The notes beneath the pieces are model-generated. The model was not told the DNA's origin, ran no database searches, and saw nothing but the letters and a program-made list of their open reading frames with translations. Shown one piece after another: positions 40,884 to 48,232 of a DNA stretch of 64,000 bases; within the stretch, counting starts at the first letter, position 1, and each line of letters opens with the position of its first letter. A program made the position numbers and the translations under genes. Origin of the DNA: CAUZIR01 sp965250195 (GTDB lineage: Bacteria; Chloroflexota; Dehalococcoidia; Lucifugimonadales; UBA2962); NCBI GenBank assembly GCA_965250195.1, contig OZ252295.1, positions 124,001-188,000 on the forward strand, given 5' to 3'.

Positions 40884-41711
40884 ATGGCATACACGACGCC
40901 CGTACTCGCCTCGGTCGGCCAGGTGGTCACTGCCGCGTTTTGGAACGCTGAGATCCAATCGCAGTGGGCGGCGACGTTCGGCAACTCTCCTGGCACGCTG
41001 ATACATGAGCGCGGCGGAGTCGAACTAGATATTTCCGCCATAACGACCGGTGGGATCCTGCATGGTGCGAGCAGCGGGACGATCGCGATACTGACGGCGT
41101 TCACCACCGCGGCGGGGTTGGTCACCCACGAATACGGCGGCATGGAGCTAGACATTTCCTCGCTCGCTAAGGGCGTGATCTTCTCGAAGTCGGGCACGTC
41201 GGCAGTTGCCGGACTCGCGGCCGGCACGAACGGGCAGAACCTCGTCGCCGACAGCGGCGAGACGACGGGCCTCAAGTGGGCGAACAACGACACTGTTACC
41301 AAGACGGGGTCGGCCACGACTGTCAACAATTCAACAACGCTCGTCAACGTTACCGACCAGTCGTTCTCGGCCGAGGCGAACAAGGAATACATCCTAGAGA
41401 TTTTCTTCGACCTCACGAACGCGAGCGGGGCGAACGATTCCAAGTTTAAGCTGTCGGTCCCATCGGGCTGTGCGTATGAAGGCCAATTTATCGGCAACAA
41501 CGCGGCGCTTCAAGATGTGGATTTCATGGTGGACGGCGGGCAGACAACGCAGCGTGGCCCCGGTTCAAACGGATATCGTGTATTCCGGGCGCGGATCACG
41601 AACGGCGCGAACGCCGGGACCGTTCAAATGCAATTCGCGCAGCTATCGGCCGAGGCGTTCGATCACGTCGTTCTGGCCGGTGCGCTAGTAAGGGTGAGGG
41701 AGTCGGCATAA
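40884..41711 (+). CDS. Tail fibre-like protein
   Basis: 275 residues. The N-terminus MAYTTPVLASVGQVVTAAFW, with NAEIQSQWA, is typical of minor tail or fibre proteins. Repeated VELDISAITTGGIL / MELDISSLAKGVIF units are followed by a C-terminal jelly-roll-like domain (KEYILEIFFDLTNASGAND). Probably receptor-binding. The two related ELDIS repeats are 16-18 residues each. Confidence 0.7.
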   Translation: MAYTTPVLASVGQVVTAAFWNAEIQSQWAATFGNSPGTLIHERGGVELDISAITTGGILHGASSGTIAILTAFTTAAGLVTHEYGGMELDISSLAKGVIFSKSGTSAVAGLAAGTNGQNLVADSGETTGLKWANNDTVTKTGSATTVNNSTTLVNVTDQSFSAEANKEYILEIFFDLTNASGANDSKFKLSVPSGCAYEGQFIGNNAALQDVDFMVDGGQTTQRGPGSNGYRVFRARITNGANAGTVQMQFAQLSAEAFDHVVLAGALVRVRESA

Positions 41712-41977
41712 TGAGAGCGTTTCCCTACACGACCCGCAAGGAACGCGACGCCGAGATCGCCCGCGTCACGGCGGGCAAGGTTGAGGAAATGCTGCACGAC
41801 GATCACAACGTCGGCAAACGTGGCGACCCTCCCCACTTGCTAACATTCGACGCCCCTGCGCCCGACCCGGCGCCGACCCGTGAGGAGATCCGCTTGGACG
41901 AGCTCAGGGTGAAGATTCGGGCCAGGACCGCCGACACCACTGAGCTTGCCGAATACCTGGAGCTCAGAGGTCTATGA
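41711..41977 (+). CDS. Hypothetical protein of the tail/lysis junction
   Basis: 88 residues, Arg/Glu-rich helix, Pro-rich linker (FDAPAPDPAPTREE), then a second helix (ELRVKIRARTADTTELAEYL). Overlaps neighbours by 1 and 4 bp. Possibly a fibre chaperone by position; not recognised. Confidence 0.5.
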   Translation: MRAFPYTTRKERDAEIARVTAGKVEEMLHDDHNVGKRGDPPHLLTFDAPAPDPAPTREEIRLDELRVKIRARTADTTELAEYLELRGL

Positions 41978-42240
41978 ACGGCACCGGCTTCGAGGCCGAG
42001 TACGCGGGGGTCAAGGCCAAGGTCTTCGACACCGGCTACACCAGTCTGTCGGACCTGGAGCGGGACATCTTTTCAGCTGGCTGGCTGGCGGACGTCGTCA
42101 ACGCACGATTCGATGAATTGAACGAGTCGCCCAGTCGCAGGGAGATGATGGCGAAGGTCGGCGGCGGCTTTACCCTGGTGGGCCTGGCCGCCGCCGCCGG
42201 GGCGTTTGTGGCCGGGTTCGTTCGCGGGACCGGGGGGTGA
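41974..42240 (+). CDS. Holin-like protein with one C-terminal membrane helix
   Basis: 88 residues. A cytoplasmic helical part (LERDIFSAGWLADVVNARFD) and one membrane segment (FTLVGLAAAAGAFVAGFV) before a short GTGG end. It is the last gene of the late operon and could be a holin or a phage membrane protein. No endolysin is visible next to it. Confidence 0.5.
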   Translation: MNGTGFEAEYAGVKAKVFDTGYTSLSDLERDIFSAGWLADVVNARFDELNESPSRREMMAKVGGGFTLVGLAAAAGAFVAGFVRGTGG

Positions 42241-42241
42241 T

Positions 42242-42266
42242 CCTCCCGCACGCTTGAAGCGGGAGG
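42242..42266 (+). terminator. Hairpin at the end of the late operon
   Basis: Perfect 8-bp stem CCTCCCGC/GCGGGAGG with a 9-nt loop, starting two bases past the final stop codon. There is no U-tract, so termination may be weak or factor-dependent. Confidence 0.5.
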
Positions 42267-42299
42267 CTAGTCGCCGACCAGAATGAGTCGCAGCTGTGG

Positions 42300-42533
42300 C
42301 TAGCCGCGTGTCGCCCGGTAAGCGGACAGGCCCTTCAAGGCCAGTAAAAGCATGCCTACATGGACGAGGGGCATCACGGCCTCTCGGCTCGGCCTATTAC
42401 CCGTGATTGAGTCGATGCCATCGGCGAACGCGTCGGAGACCACAGCCGAAACCGACCGGCCGCGCGTCTCACCGAACCATGCCGCGACCTCTCTCGAAAA
42501 GGGTGCCAAGCTGGCGTCAGAATGATTGGTCAT
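42300..42533 (-). CDS. Small membrane protein at the prophage right end
   Basis: 77 residues. Helical N-terminal part (EVAAWFGETRGRSVSAVVSD) and a hydrophobic segment (AVMPLVHVGMLLLALKGLSA) near the C-terminus. Convergent with the late operon. Not recognised; candidate moron gene. Confidence 0.55.
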   Translation of the reverse strand: MTNHSDASLAPFSREVAAWFGETRGRSVSAVVSDAFADGIDSITGNRPSREAVMPLVHVGMLLLALKGLSAYRATRG

Positions 42534-42604
42534 AGTCCAATTCTAGCAGGCCTGCCCCAGGGGTTTAGCACCGACACCTCCACCAACTAGGGGAGCCAAG
42601 TCGG

Positions 42605-43180
42605 CTACCGGCCGATTCGGTCCAGCCAACCTCGGCGGAACTTCCGCATGACGGCTACGTCTTGCATCACGTAGGGCATGCTGCCCTCGAAGTACACTAC
42701 CTCGACTCGTTTGGAATACACGTCTCTCAGGGTCTCTGCGGTGGGGTAGTAATCGCTATCGTTGGAAATGATGATGGCGCAGTCGAATTTGTCTTCGGCA
42801 GCGAACCGATTTACGTCGCCGCTCAGGGCCGTATCGGCTCCTTTCTCAATGAACCCCTCGTACGATCCCCCGTGCTGATCGTAAAGGGTCGTCCTTTGGA
42901 GCCTGGCACGGCGCAGCGTGACGTGTGGGTTGAGGTCGATGTAGGTCAGGAAGGCTTCTGTCCGCTTGCTGTGAGGCCTGCCCGCGGGAGGGGAGGCATT
43001 GTAGTAGTGGGTGTGAATCAAATCCCGGGAACCCACCACCAACTGGGCCAGCGCTTCGATATTTATCCAGGTCGGCCAGCTCCGCTCGGCGAGTCGGTGG
43101 TAGAGGTTGTTTCCGTCGACAAACACCATCACCCGGTTTTCCGACGGGATGTCGCCTTCTATAGTGTCGAAGTTGGCCAT
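42605..43180 (-). CDS. NYN-domain protein 2 (LabA/DUF88-like putative RNase)
   Basis: 191 residues. MVFVDGNNLYHRLAERSWPT carries the N-terminal Asp/Asn; GADTALSGDVNRFAAEDKFD and CAIIISNDSDYYPT carry further acidic residues. C-terminal half has VEVVYFEGSMPYVMQDVAV. It is expressed divergently from a TTGACA promoter unit that ends in a strong terminator, and has a GCGTTTAACGC palindrome 23 bp upstream of its start. It pairs with the NYN gene at 10573 at the opposite end of the prophage. Confidence 0.85.
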   Translation of the reverse strand: MANFDTIEGDIPSENRVMVFVDGNNLYHRLAERSWPTWINIEALAQLVVGSRDLIHTHYYNASPPAGRPHSKRTEAFLTYIDLNPHVTLRRARLQRTTLYDQHGGSYEGFIEKGADTALSGDVNRFAAEDKFDCAIIISNDSDYYPTAETLRDVYSKRVEVVYFEGSMPYVMQDVAVMRKFRRGWLDRIGR

Positions 43181-43202
43181 TTGCTTATTTTTGTCTTAAA
43201 CC

Positions 43203-43291
43203 GCGTTTAACGCCTTGGAGACGGGAGAAACCGCCCTTGACATGGAAAACGTAGTTATGGTTAGAATGGACCCGTACAGCGCGTTTAACGC
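43203..43291. promoter_or_regulatory. Promoter flanked by twin 11-bp palindromes
   Basis: Identical palindromes GCGTTTAACGC at 43203-43213 and 43281-43291 flank TTGACA (43237-43242) and TAGAAT (43262-43267, 19-bp spacing). They lie between the divergent NYN gene and the RNA unit. Two identical operators 78 bp apart suggest repression by a looping or cooperative regulator. Confidence 0.55.
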
Positions 43292-43361
43292 GTTGATAGC
43301 CACCTCGTAGAGACTTAGTGCTCTGCGAGCAACGGGGGAGCTTCGGCTCCCCTTGTTTTTT
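43274..43361 (+). ncRNA. Candidate phage small RNA 2 (~88 nt)
   Basis: Starts near 43274 by position of the -10 and ends in a terminator. It contains the CGCGTT/AACGCG palindrome, a 9-bp hairpin CTCGTAGAG/CTCTGCGAG (43304-43312 with 43321-43329) and the terminator hairpin. No credible ORF. Same layout and same TTG-T6/7 tail as the unit at 10498-10574. Exact 5' end is inferred. Confidence 0.42.
43335..43361 (+). terminator. Intrinsic terminator of small RNA 2
   Basis: Perfect 7-bp stem GGGGAGC/GCTCCCC with a TTCG tetraloop, then TTGTTTTTT. Confidence 0.8.
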
Positions 43362-43481
43362 GTCTGGAGTTTTCAACGAACTCCTAACGTTACCACGGCA
43401 TCACCAGAGCAATGATGTACTCGTCCAGGTCATTGGACTCGTTGGCCGGGTGTCCAGAGCTCGTGCTTCATGGGTCGGGAT

Positions 43482-43721
43482 TTATAGGGCCTCCAGGTAG
43501 CGGTCTCTCATCTGATGGAGCTCCGAATATGAGTGACCATCCTCGCGGGGAATGTGCCTGACCCAGTACCAGGCCTCTCCATTTCGACCGTGGTAAATGA
43601 ATCCCTCGATCTCGACCTCTTCGCCACGCCACGGGGTCCAGTCCTGGTACTTCGGGGGCCGGCCCGCGGAGTTGGCAGCGTCGTCCGAGATGACTGCGCG
43701 ATCGCCGGGTTGAAAGCGCAC
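43482..43721 (-). CDS. Hypothetical protein at the end of the PIN operon
   Basis: 79 residues from a GTG at 43721: FQPGDRAVISDDAANSAGRP and then EEVEIEGFIYHGRNGEAWYW, an SH3-like beta barrel. It lies 13 bp after the PIN-domain gene on the same strand. Not recognised. Confidence 0.55.
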   Translation of the reverse strand: MRFQPGDRAVISDDAANSAGRPPKYQDWTPWRGEEVEIEGFIYHGRNGEAWYWVRHIPREDGHSYSELHQMRDRYLEAL

Positions 43722-43734
43722 TCGGAGGCCTGCC

Positions 43735-44157
43735 TCAAGGGGCGTGGCTGATAACCGTCAACCCGCTTGTACCGGCGAAGTCTCGCCTATTGTGAGTCAC
43801 AATTGGGACGCCCAGGTGTCGGGCGGTAGCGGCGATCCAGCAATCGGCCACTTTGATTTCGCGTCCAACCTTCCAACGTTCCGCTCTAATTTGGGCGAAG
43901 TGTTCAACCATTGCCCAATCGAACGGCACGATCAGGTAGCGCCGGATCTCCGCCCGTAGAGACTCAAGTCTCTTCTCGCCCCAACCTTGGCGATACGCAC
44001 CTTGTAGAGACTCCGCCACTGTCTGAAATGAAAGGGCCGCTATTTTCCCTTCGATTTCGGGCTTATACAGTTCGGCTTTGGGGTCTGCCTTGAAAATGAA
44101 TGACAGCACATCAGTGTCAACGAGAACCGTTTGAAGGCCTGTGGGTGGTGACGCCAT
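43735..44157 (-). CDS. PIN-domain RNase, VapC-like toxin
   Basis: 140 residues. TVLVDTDVLSFIFK holds the first Asp; QTVAESL the Glu; IKVADCWIAATARHLGVPIV the next Asp; and THNRRDFAG the last. All four metal-binding positions of a PIN fold are present. VapC toxins cut tRNA or rRNA. The gene follows the 278-residue protein by 9 bp; no small VapB-type antitoxin is visible. Confidence 0.85.
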   Translation of the reverse strand: MASPPTGLQTVLVDTDVLSFIFKADPKAELYKPEIEGKIAALSFQTVAESLQGAYRQGWGEKRLESLRAEIRRYLIVPFDWAMVEHFAQIRAERWKVGREIKVADCWIAATARHLGVPIVTHNRRDFAGTSGLTVISHAP

Positions 44158-44166
44158 TGAAGTGGA

Positions 44167-45003
44167 TCAGCTCAGTGCAGCTGCCAAGAATTCTTCCGCC
44201 GTCTCGCCTTCTGGCCCCAAAATTTCGGTCGGGAAAGTGTACGGTCCGACCCCTTGCTCGTTAATCAGTCGAGTCAGCGGAGCGGACCAGAACGCGGAGT
44301 CGTCGACCGTCTCGTGAATTGCTTCTACAAGCAATGACTGAACTCGACCGCCCTTATCGACGGCTCCAATTCCAGTCACTTGCACGAGTTGGCGAGCAGC
44401 TTGGTGCAATAGGTCCCCCATGTCGGCGCCGAACGCCAAACTGACGACCCCGGTCGGCGTGTGGAGCTCCGCGGTGCGGTCGTTCCAATCCACTTCGAGG
44501 ACCCGCCCAACGTGACTGACCTGTTTCACCTCGGCAGGCCGAGTCCGTGGCTTCTCGAACCGCGTGCCTCGCCCAAGTACGATCCGGCGTTTTGGCTTCC
44601 CGCCTACGAAGGTAACTGAGTCAACTCCCTCCTTGATGTCGGCAGGAATCTCCGCCACTTCCCTGGCGACCGCCGGCGGTAACTTTACGTAAGGGTTCTC
44701 CAACCCGCCCATCAGGTCTTCCAGAGCATCCAAGCCGTAGTCAAACATGTCAGGTGGTGGTGCCACCTCTAATTCGGCGACGAAAGACCCTTGCTGTGTC
44801 GACACGAGCCTGAGTGAACCGGTTTGTCGTACGAAGTCCTTGAGTCTCCCCGCCGCCTGGGCTTCGTGGCCGACCTGATGTTCGACCATGCGCCGAAGCG
44901 CACGTTGCAGATGATTCAGGACCCCCATGAGATCGTCGACGCCTACACCATGGGCGTCGATCGCTGGCCCTTCGAATCGAACTGTGAGACGACGATCTTT
45001 CAT
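44167..45003 (-). CDS. 278-residue partner of the PIN toxin, unknown family
   Basis: Starts MKDRRLTVRFEGPAIDAHGV, with a helical DDLMGVLNHLQRALRRMVEH. A middle beta-rich section (RVLEVDWNDRTAELHTPTGV) follows and the end is acidic (GPEGETAEEFLAAALS). It resembles proteins often annotated only as hypothetical next to VapC-like PIN genes. It is probably the antitoxin or sensor of this cassette (inference from layout). Confidence 0.6.
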   Translation of the reverse strand: MKDRRLTVRFEGPAIDAHGVGVDDLMGVLNHLQRALRRMVEHQVGHEAQAAGRLKDFVRQTGSLRLVSTQQGSFVAELEVAPPPDMFDYGLDALEDLMGGLENPYVKLPPAVAREVAEIPADIKEGVDSVTFVGGKPKRRIVLGRGTRFEKPRTRPAEVKQVSHVGRVLEVDWNDRTAELHTPTGVVSLAFGADMGDLLHQAARQLVQVTGIGAVDKGGRVQSLLVEAIHETVDDSAFWSAPLTRLINEQGVGPYTFPTEILGPEGETAEEFLAAALS

Positions 45004-45129
45004 GTCCGGTCCAGTCTAGTCGCAAGGGGGAGTAGTCGCAAAAGCATAAAATGGGCGTTTTATCGGCGACTCGTGCGACGGCATTCCTCAAAGATGTAAC
45101 ATTAGCACGAACGTTCTCATTCGTCCATT

Positions 45130-45155
45130 AGGTTTGCAAACCGTTTTGCAAACCT
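45130..45155. promoter_or_regulatory. Inverted repeat TTTGCAAACCT, probable arm site by attR
   Basis: AGGTTTGCAAA (45130-45140) and TTTGCAAACCT (45145-45155) form a perfect 11-bp inverted repeat with a 4-nt spacer. The unit matches the TTTTGCAAAC repeats by attL. It is also upstream of the gene starting at 45003, so an operator role is the alternative. Confidence 0.5.
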
Positions 45156-45249
45156 GCGGTTCGAGGTTGGGCGGGCGGGTGCGGTGGTTTCGGGGGCGAG
45201 AGGTTCGAGAGCGAGTTTAGGCGAGGCTCCAAAAGAGCCAGCCATAGGA

Positions 45250-45288
45250 TTTGAAGACCAAGGGGCCCACCGGGACCCATCCGCCCCC
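45250..45288 (-). pseudogene. 5' half of tRNA-Sec left at attR
   Basis: Identical to bases 7598-7636: acceptor 5' strand, D arm, 5' anticodon stem and anticodon loop. It keeps the original chromosomal upstream DNA, but downstream it runs into phage sequence. A processed tRNA is unlikely as it stands. Confidence 0.85.
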
Positions 45289-45312
45289 ACGCCGTCTATA
45301 GACTAGCAGACG
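45250..45312. repeat. attR core: 63-bp direct repeat, right copy
   Basis: Identical to 7598-7660. Right of it the chromosome resumes with the alcohol dehydrogenase gene. Confidence 0.95.
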
Positions 45313-45370
45313 GGCTTCCGCAGCCCCTCTCTATGCGCCGGGCACCCAACGAACCCAGTGCCACCCTGCA

Positions 45371-46393
45371 TTACCAGGAAATGACGAACTTGCCGGGTGC
45401 GCCGGAGTCGCAGTCGGCGTATGCCTGGGGCGCATCCTCGATGCTCGATGTTCTTGTGATGAGCCGGCCTAATGGCACACCTCGTTCGGCGACGTAACTG
45501 GCCGCCTCTGCCAGGCCAAAGGTACTGAATGTCCACGAACCGAGGAGGGTGAGTTGGCGATGGGTGATGTGAGGAGTGACCTCGAACCTCACCTCTCCAC
45601 CCTCGCCAACCAAACACGTGCGGCCGAACACACGTGTGGCCTCTACCGCGGACACTCGGGTGACGTGTGAACCCACTGCCTCCAGCGTAGCGTCGGCTCC
45701 GTGCCCGGACGTGAGCTCCCGTATTTGCCCGACTGCGGTCCCGTCCCTGTCGTCGATAGTCTTCCAAGCACCGGCCGTCCCCGACAACTGGAGCCTGGCC
45801 GCGTCGATGTCCACGGCGATCACCCGGGCACCCATCTCAACGGCGAACATGGTGGCCGCAAGACCGACGGGGCCCTGACCGAAGATGGCGAGGGTGTCGC
45901 GCCCGGACACTTCGAGCCGCTTTAGCGCGTTGTATGCCGTGCCCGCTCCGCACGCGAGGTACGCACCCTCCTCAAACGTCAGGGCCTCAGGTAAGCCGAC
46001 GAGCGTCGAGTGGTGCGCAACCATGTAGTCGCCGTGACCTCCGTGCATTGAGCGGCCGTAGTAGAGTCGCTTGTCCTCGACGGGGCAGAGCTGCTGCCAC
46101 CCGGTCCGGCAGTAGTGACACTCCTTGCACCCTTCGTAGTGGTGCTGCATGACCCGGTCACCGACGGACACGCCGGTTACACGCTCCCCAACGGCGGCCA
46201 CCTCGCCACACGGCTCGTGGCCGGGGCGCATCTGGGGTGACGCGGGGTCGGCCGGTGACCGGTACTGGGCCAAGTCCGTGCCGCAGATGCCCGAGGCGCG
46301 CAGCCTGATCAGGACCTGTTCGGGGCCGGGCTCGACGTCTGGGTAATCGATGACTTCGGCTCTGCGGCCACCCAGGAATTTCAGTCCTCTCAA
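45371..46393 (-). CDS. Zinc-dependent alcohol dehydrogenase (MDR family)
   Basis: 340 residues. Catalytic zinc site GICGTDLAQY and GHEPCGEVAAVG; structural zinc cluster CKECHYCRTGWQQLC; nucleotide loop FGQGPVGLAATMFAV. It oxidises an alcohol or polyol with NAD(P). It is 10 bp downstream of the enolase-superfamily gene on the same strand, suggesting a sugar-acid or polyol pathway. Before integration tRNA-Sec lay about 80 bp downstream of this gene. Confidence 0.9.
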   Translation of the reverse strand: MRGLKFLGGRRAEVIDYPDVEPGPEQVLIRLRASGICGTDLAQYRSPADPASPQMRPGHEPCGEVAAVGERVTGVSVGDRVMQHHYEGCKECHYCRTGWQQLCPVEDKRLYYGRSMHGGHGDYMVAHHSTLVGLPEALTFEEGAYLACGAGTAYNALKRLEVSGRDTLAIFGQGPVGLAATMFAVEMGARVIAVDIDAARLQLSGTAGAWKTIDDRDGTAVGQIRELTSGHGADATLEAVGSHVTRVSAVEATRVFGRTCLVGEGGEVRFEVTPHITHRQLTLLGSWTFSTFGLAEAASYVAERGVPLGRLITRTSSIEDAPQAYADCDSGAPGKFVISW

Positions 46394-46402
46394 ACTGGAC
46401 TC

Positions 46403-47545
46403 CTACTGGTCCACTACCGAGCCGTCGGCGTGCAGCCGCGATACCACTTCCCGCGGGACCGGCGGGCAGTTCTCCCGGGCCCCGGGCTTCAGTTGGACTC
46501 CGATGCCGGGCGCGTCCGAGATCACGAGGTAGCCCTCGCCGTCATGGGGGGCCGAGCCCGTCACCATGTCCGACTTGGGCGCTGCGTCCTCGCCGATGGG
46601 GTACTCCTGCAGGGCAAAGTTGGGGGCCGTCGCGGCGATCTGCAAACAGGCGGCGGTCGAGACCGGCGACAGCGGATTATGAGGCACGACGCCGACGTGG
46701 TGCGCCTCGGCCAGGGCCGCGATTTTGCGGGCTCCCGAGATTCCGCCGACCAGACACACGTCGGGCCGGACGTACTGCACGGAGTTGCGGGCGAGCGCCA
46801 TCTGGAATTCCCACAACGACGAGAATCGCTCACCGGTGGCGATGGGGATGTTGATCTTGCCGGCGACGTAGGCCATCTCGTCAAAGTTATCCGGAGTGAC
46901 CGGATCCTCGAAGAAAAACGGGTGGAATTTTTCGATTCCCAGTCCCAGTTGTACCGCCTCTGTGGGGGTGAGGCGTCGGTGAATCTCGATGCACAGGTCG
47001 ACGCCGCTTCCGACGGCCTCGCGGTACTGGCGAACGGACTCGATGGCGTCGCCGATCTTGTCGGCGTGGGTCTTGAAATAGGGCACGCCGCGCTCTTCGT
47101 CGAGGAAGGGGGTGAGGTGGCCGACGGCGGTGAAGCCCTGCGCTTTCGCTTGGGTAATCCCGTTTACCAGGGTTTCGGTGGTGTCACCGAATACGTGGTA
47201 GTAGACCCTGGCCCTGTCTCTAACCTTGCCCCCGAGCAATTGGTGCACCGGAACATCGAAGTGCTTGCCCATGATGTCCCAAAGCGCGATATCTATCGCG
47301 CTCAAGGCGCCCATGATGGCCGCTCCTCGAAAATGGGAGAAACGGTACATGTACTGCCAGTGATGCTCGATACGAAGCGGGTCTTGTCCTACGAGATATC
47401 GGCCGAACTTGCGGACCGCAGCCTCGCTGGCCTCCAAAAATCCCCAGGCTCCTGATTCTCCGATGCCCGAGATGCCGGCGTCAGTTACCACTTCGACCAG
47501 CAGGAATCGGTCCAGCATGATCGGCCTCACTTCGGTGATTTTCAC
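46403..47545 (-). CDS. Mandelate racemase/muconate lactonizing enzyme-family dehydratase
   Basis: 380 residues from a GTG at 47545, selected by AGGAGG upstream; the frame to 47629 is longer. Features of the enolase superfamily: SAIDIALWDIMGKHFDVPVH (lid and barrel entry), the metal ligands in CIEIHRRLTP, FFEDPVTPDN and IATGERFSSL, and VVPHNPLSPV. This set resembles the galactonate/mannonate dehydratase branch. It acts with the alcohol dehydrogenase next to it on a sugar acid; substrate not certain. Confidence 0.88.
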   Translation of the reverse strand: MKITEVRPIMLDRFLLVEVVTDAGISGIGESGAWGFLEASEAAVRKFGRYLVGQDPLRIEHHWQYMYRFSHFRGAAIMGALSAIDIALWDIMGKHFDVPVHQLLGGKVRDRARVYYHVFGDTTETLVNGITQAKAQGFTAVGHLTPFLDEERGVPYFKTHADKIGDAIESVRQYREAVGSGVDLCIEIHRRLTPTEAVQLGLGIEKFHPFFFEDPVTPDNFDEMAYVAGKINIPIATGERFSSLWEFQMALARNSVQYVRPDVCLVGGISGARKIAALAEAHHVGVVPHNPLSPVSTAACLQIAATAPNFALQEYPIGEDAAPKSDMVTGSAPHDGEGYLVISDAPGIGVQLKPGARENCPPVPREVVSRLHADGSVVDQ

Positions 47546-47632
47546 CCTCACCTCCTTTGGTATTTGGCTTTGGCCTTGGGCCTGGCAAAACAATACAGGA
47601 GAGACCTCGTCGATTGGCGAGACAGACAAGCA

Positions 47633-47672
47633 AAGACCCCGCCGGTCAGCCGGGCGGGGTCTTGCGCTTTTT
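47633..47672. terminator. Bidirectional terminator by trxA
   Basis: 11-bp perfect stem AAGACCCCGCC/GGCGGGGTCTT (47633-47643 with 47653-47663) with a 9-nt loop. TTTTT follows on the plus strand; TTTGCTTG on the minus, the side of trxA. Confidence 0.75.
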
Positions 47673-47692
47673 AAGCTCGGTCGATTTGGCTG

Positions 47693-48031
47693 TTAGGCCA
47701 CGCCGGCCTTTTCGAGTACGTTGTCCACCCTGCCCTTGAGCACGTTCTTGGGCACCGCACCGACGACCTGGTCTACCGGTGCGCCACCGTGAAAGATGAG
47801 CAGCGTGGGGATGCCCCTGATGCCGTAGGTACCGGCGGTGTTGGGACTGTCGTCCACGTTCAGCTTGGTGAACTTGAACTTGCCCTCATACTCGCTCGAC
47901 AGTTCTTCAACCATGGGCGCGATCATTTTGCATGGCGCGCACCACTCGGCCCAAAAGTCCACCAGAACCGGCAGTTCCGAATCGAGGACTTCCGCCTTGA
48001 AGGAATCGTCGGTGATCTTCACTGTTGCCAT
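47693..48031 (-). CDS. trxA: Thioredoxin
   Basis: 112 residues. FWAEWCAPCKMIAPM holds the redox pair C31/C34, with CAPC in place of the common CGPC. PTLLIFHGG has the cis-Pro, and VVGAVPKNVLKGRV the C-terminal helix. It reduces disulfides in the cytoplasm. It is alone on its transcript, ended by the terminator at 47633. Confidence 0.95.
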   Translation of the reverse strand: MATVKITDDSFKAEVLDSELPVLVDFWAEWCAPCKMIAPMVEELSSEYEGKFKFTKLNVDDSPNTAGTYGIRGIPTLLIFHGGAPVDQVVGAVPKNVLKGRVDNVLEKAGVA

Positions 48032-48232
48032 TCGTCGCCTCTCTTTGCTTATTGGGGCTTGCCCCTACTTTGGCGCGACCATCGCCAGCAGCTTCCGGCT
48101 CCGGTCCCGCTATTACTTGGATGCGGGACACCGGCCAGAGGTGCGAGGATTCGCCGTTGCTTTCATTGTAACGGAACGCCCATTGCACGGACTCCCGTTA
48201 CGTAATTACGGCGGTCTCGCGACGCGTTGCGG

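Larger units (their letters stand above)
7598..45312. mobile_element. Integrated HK97-like siphoviral prophage (37.7 kb)
   Basis: A perfect 63-bp direct repeat (7598-7660 and 45250-45312) bounds a block with a tyrosine integrase at the left end, an immunity and early region, and a complete late operon from terminase to tail tip. The repeat coincides with the 5' half of tRNA-Sec. Capsid, portal and S49 protease, a tail chaperone frameshift and a tape-measure protein indicate a long-tailed HK97-type phage. All main structural genes are open, so it may still be inducible. I found no recognisable endolysin. Confidence 0.95.

Noticed and set aside
43185..43376. 63-codon minus-strand ORF over the twin palindromes
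   Set aside because: No ribosome-binding site; it covers the promoter, palindromes and terminator of the RNA unit, which explain the sequence better.
47228..47695. UGA-containing selenoprotein candidates in the window
   Set aside because: I looked for family sequence continuing past an in-frame TGA near chromosomal genes (thioredoxin, oxidoreductases) and saw none; thioredoxin has normal CAPC.
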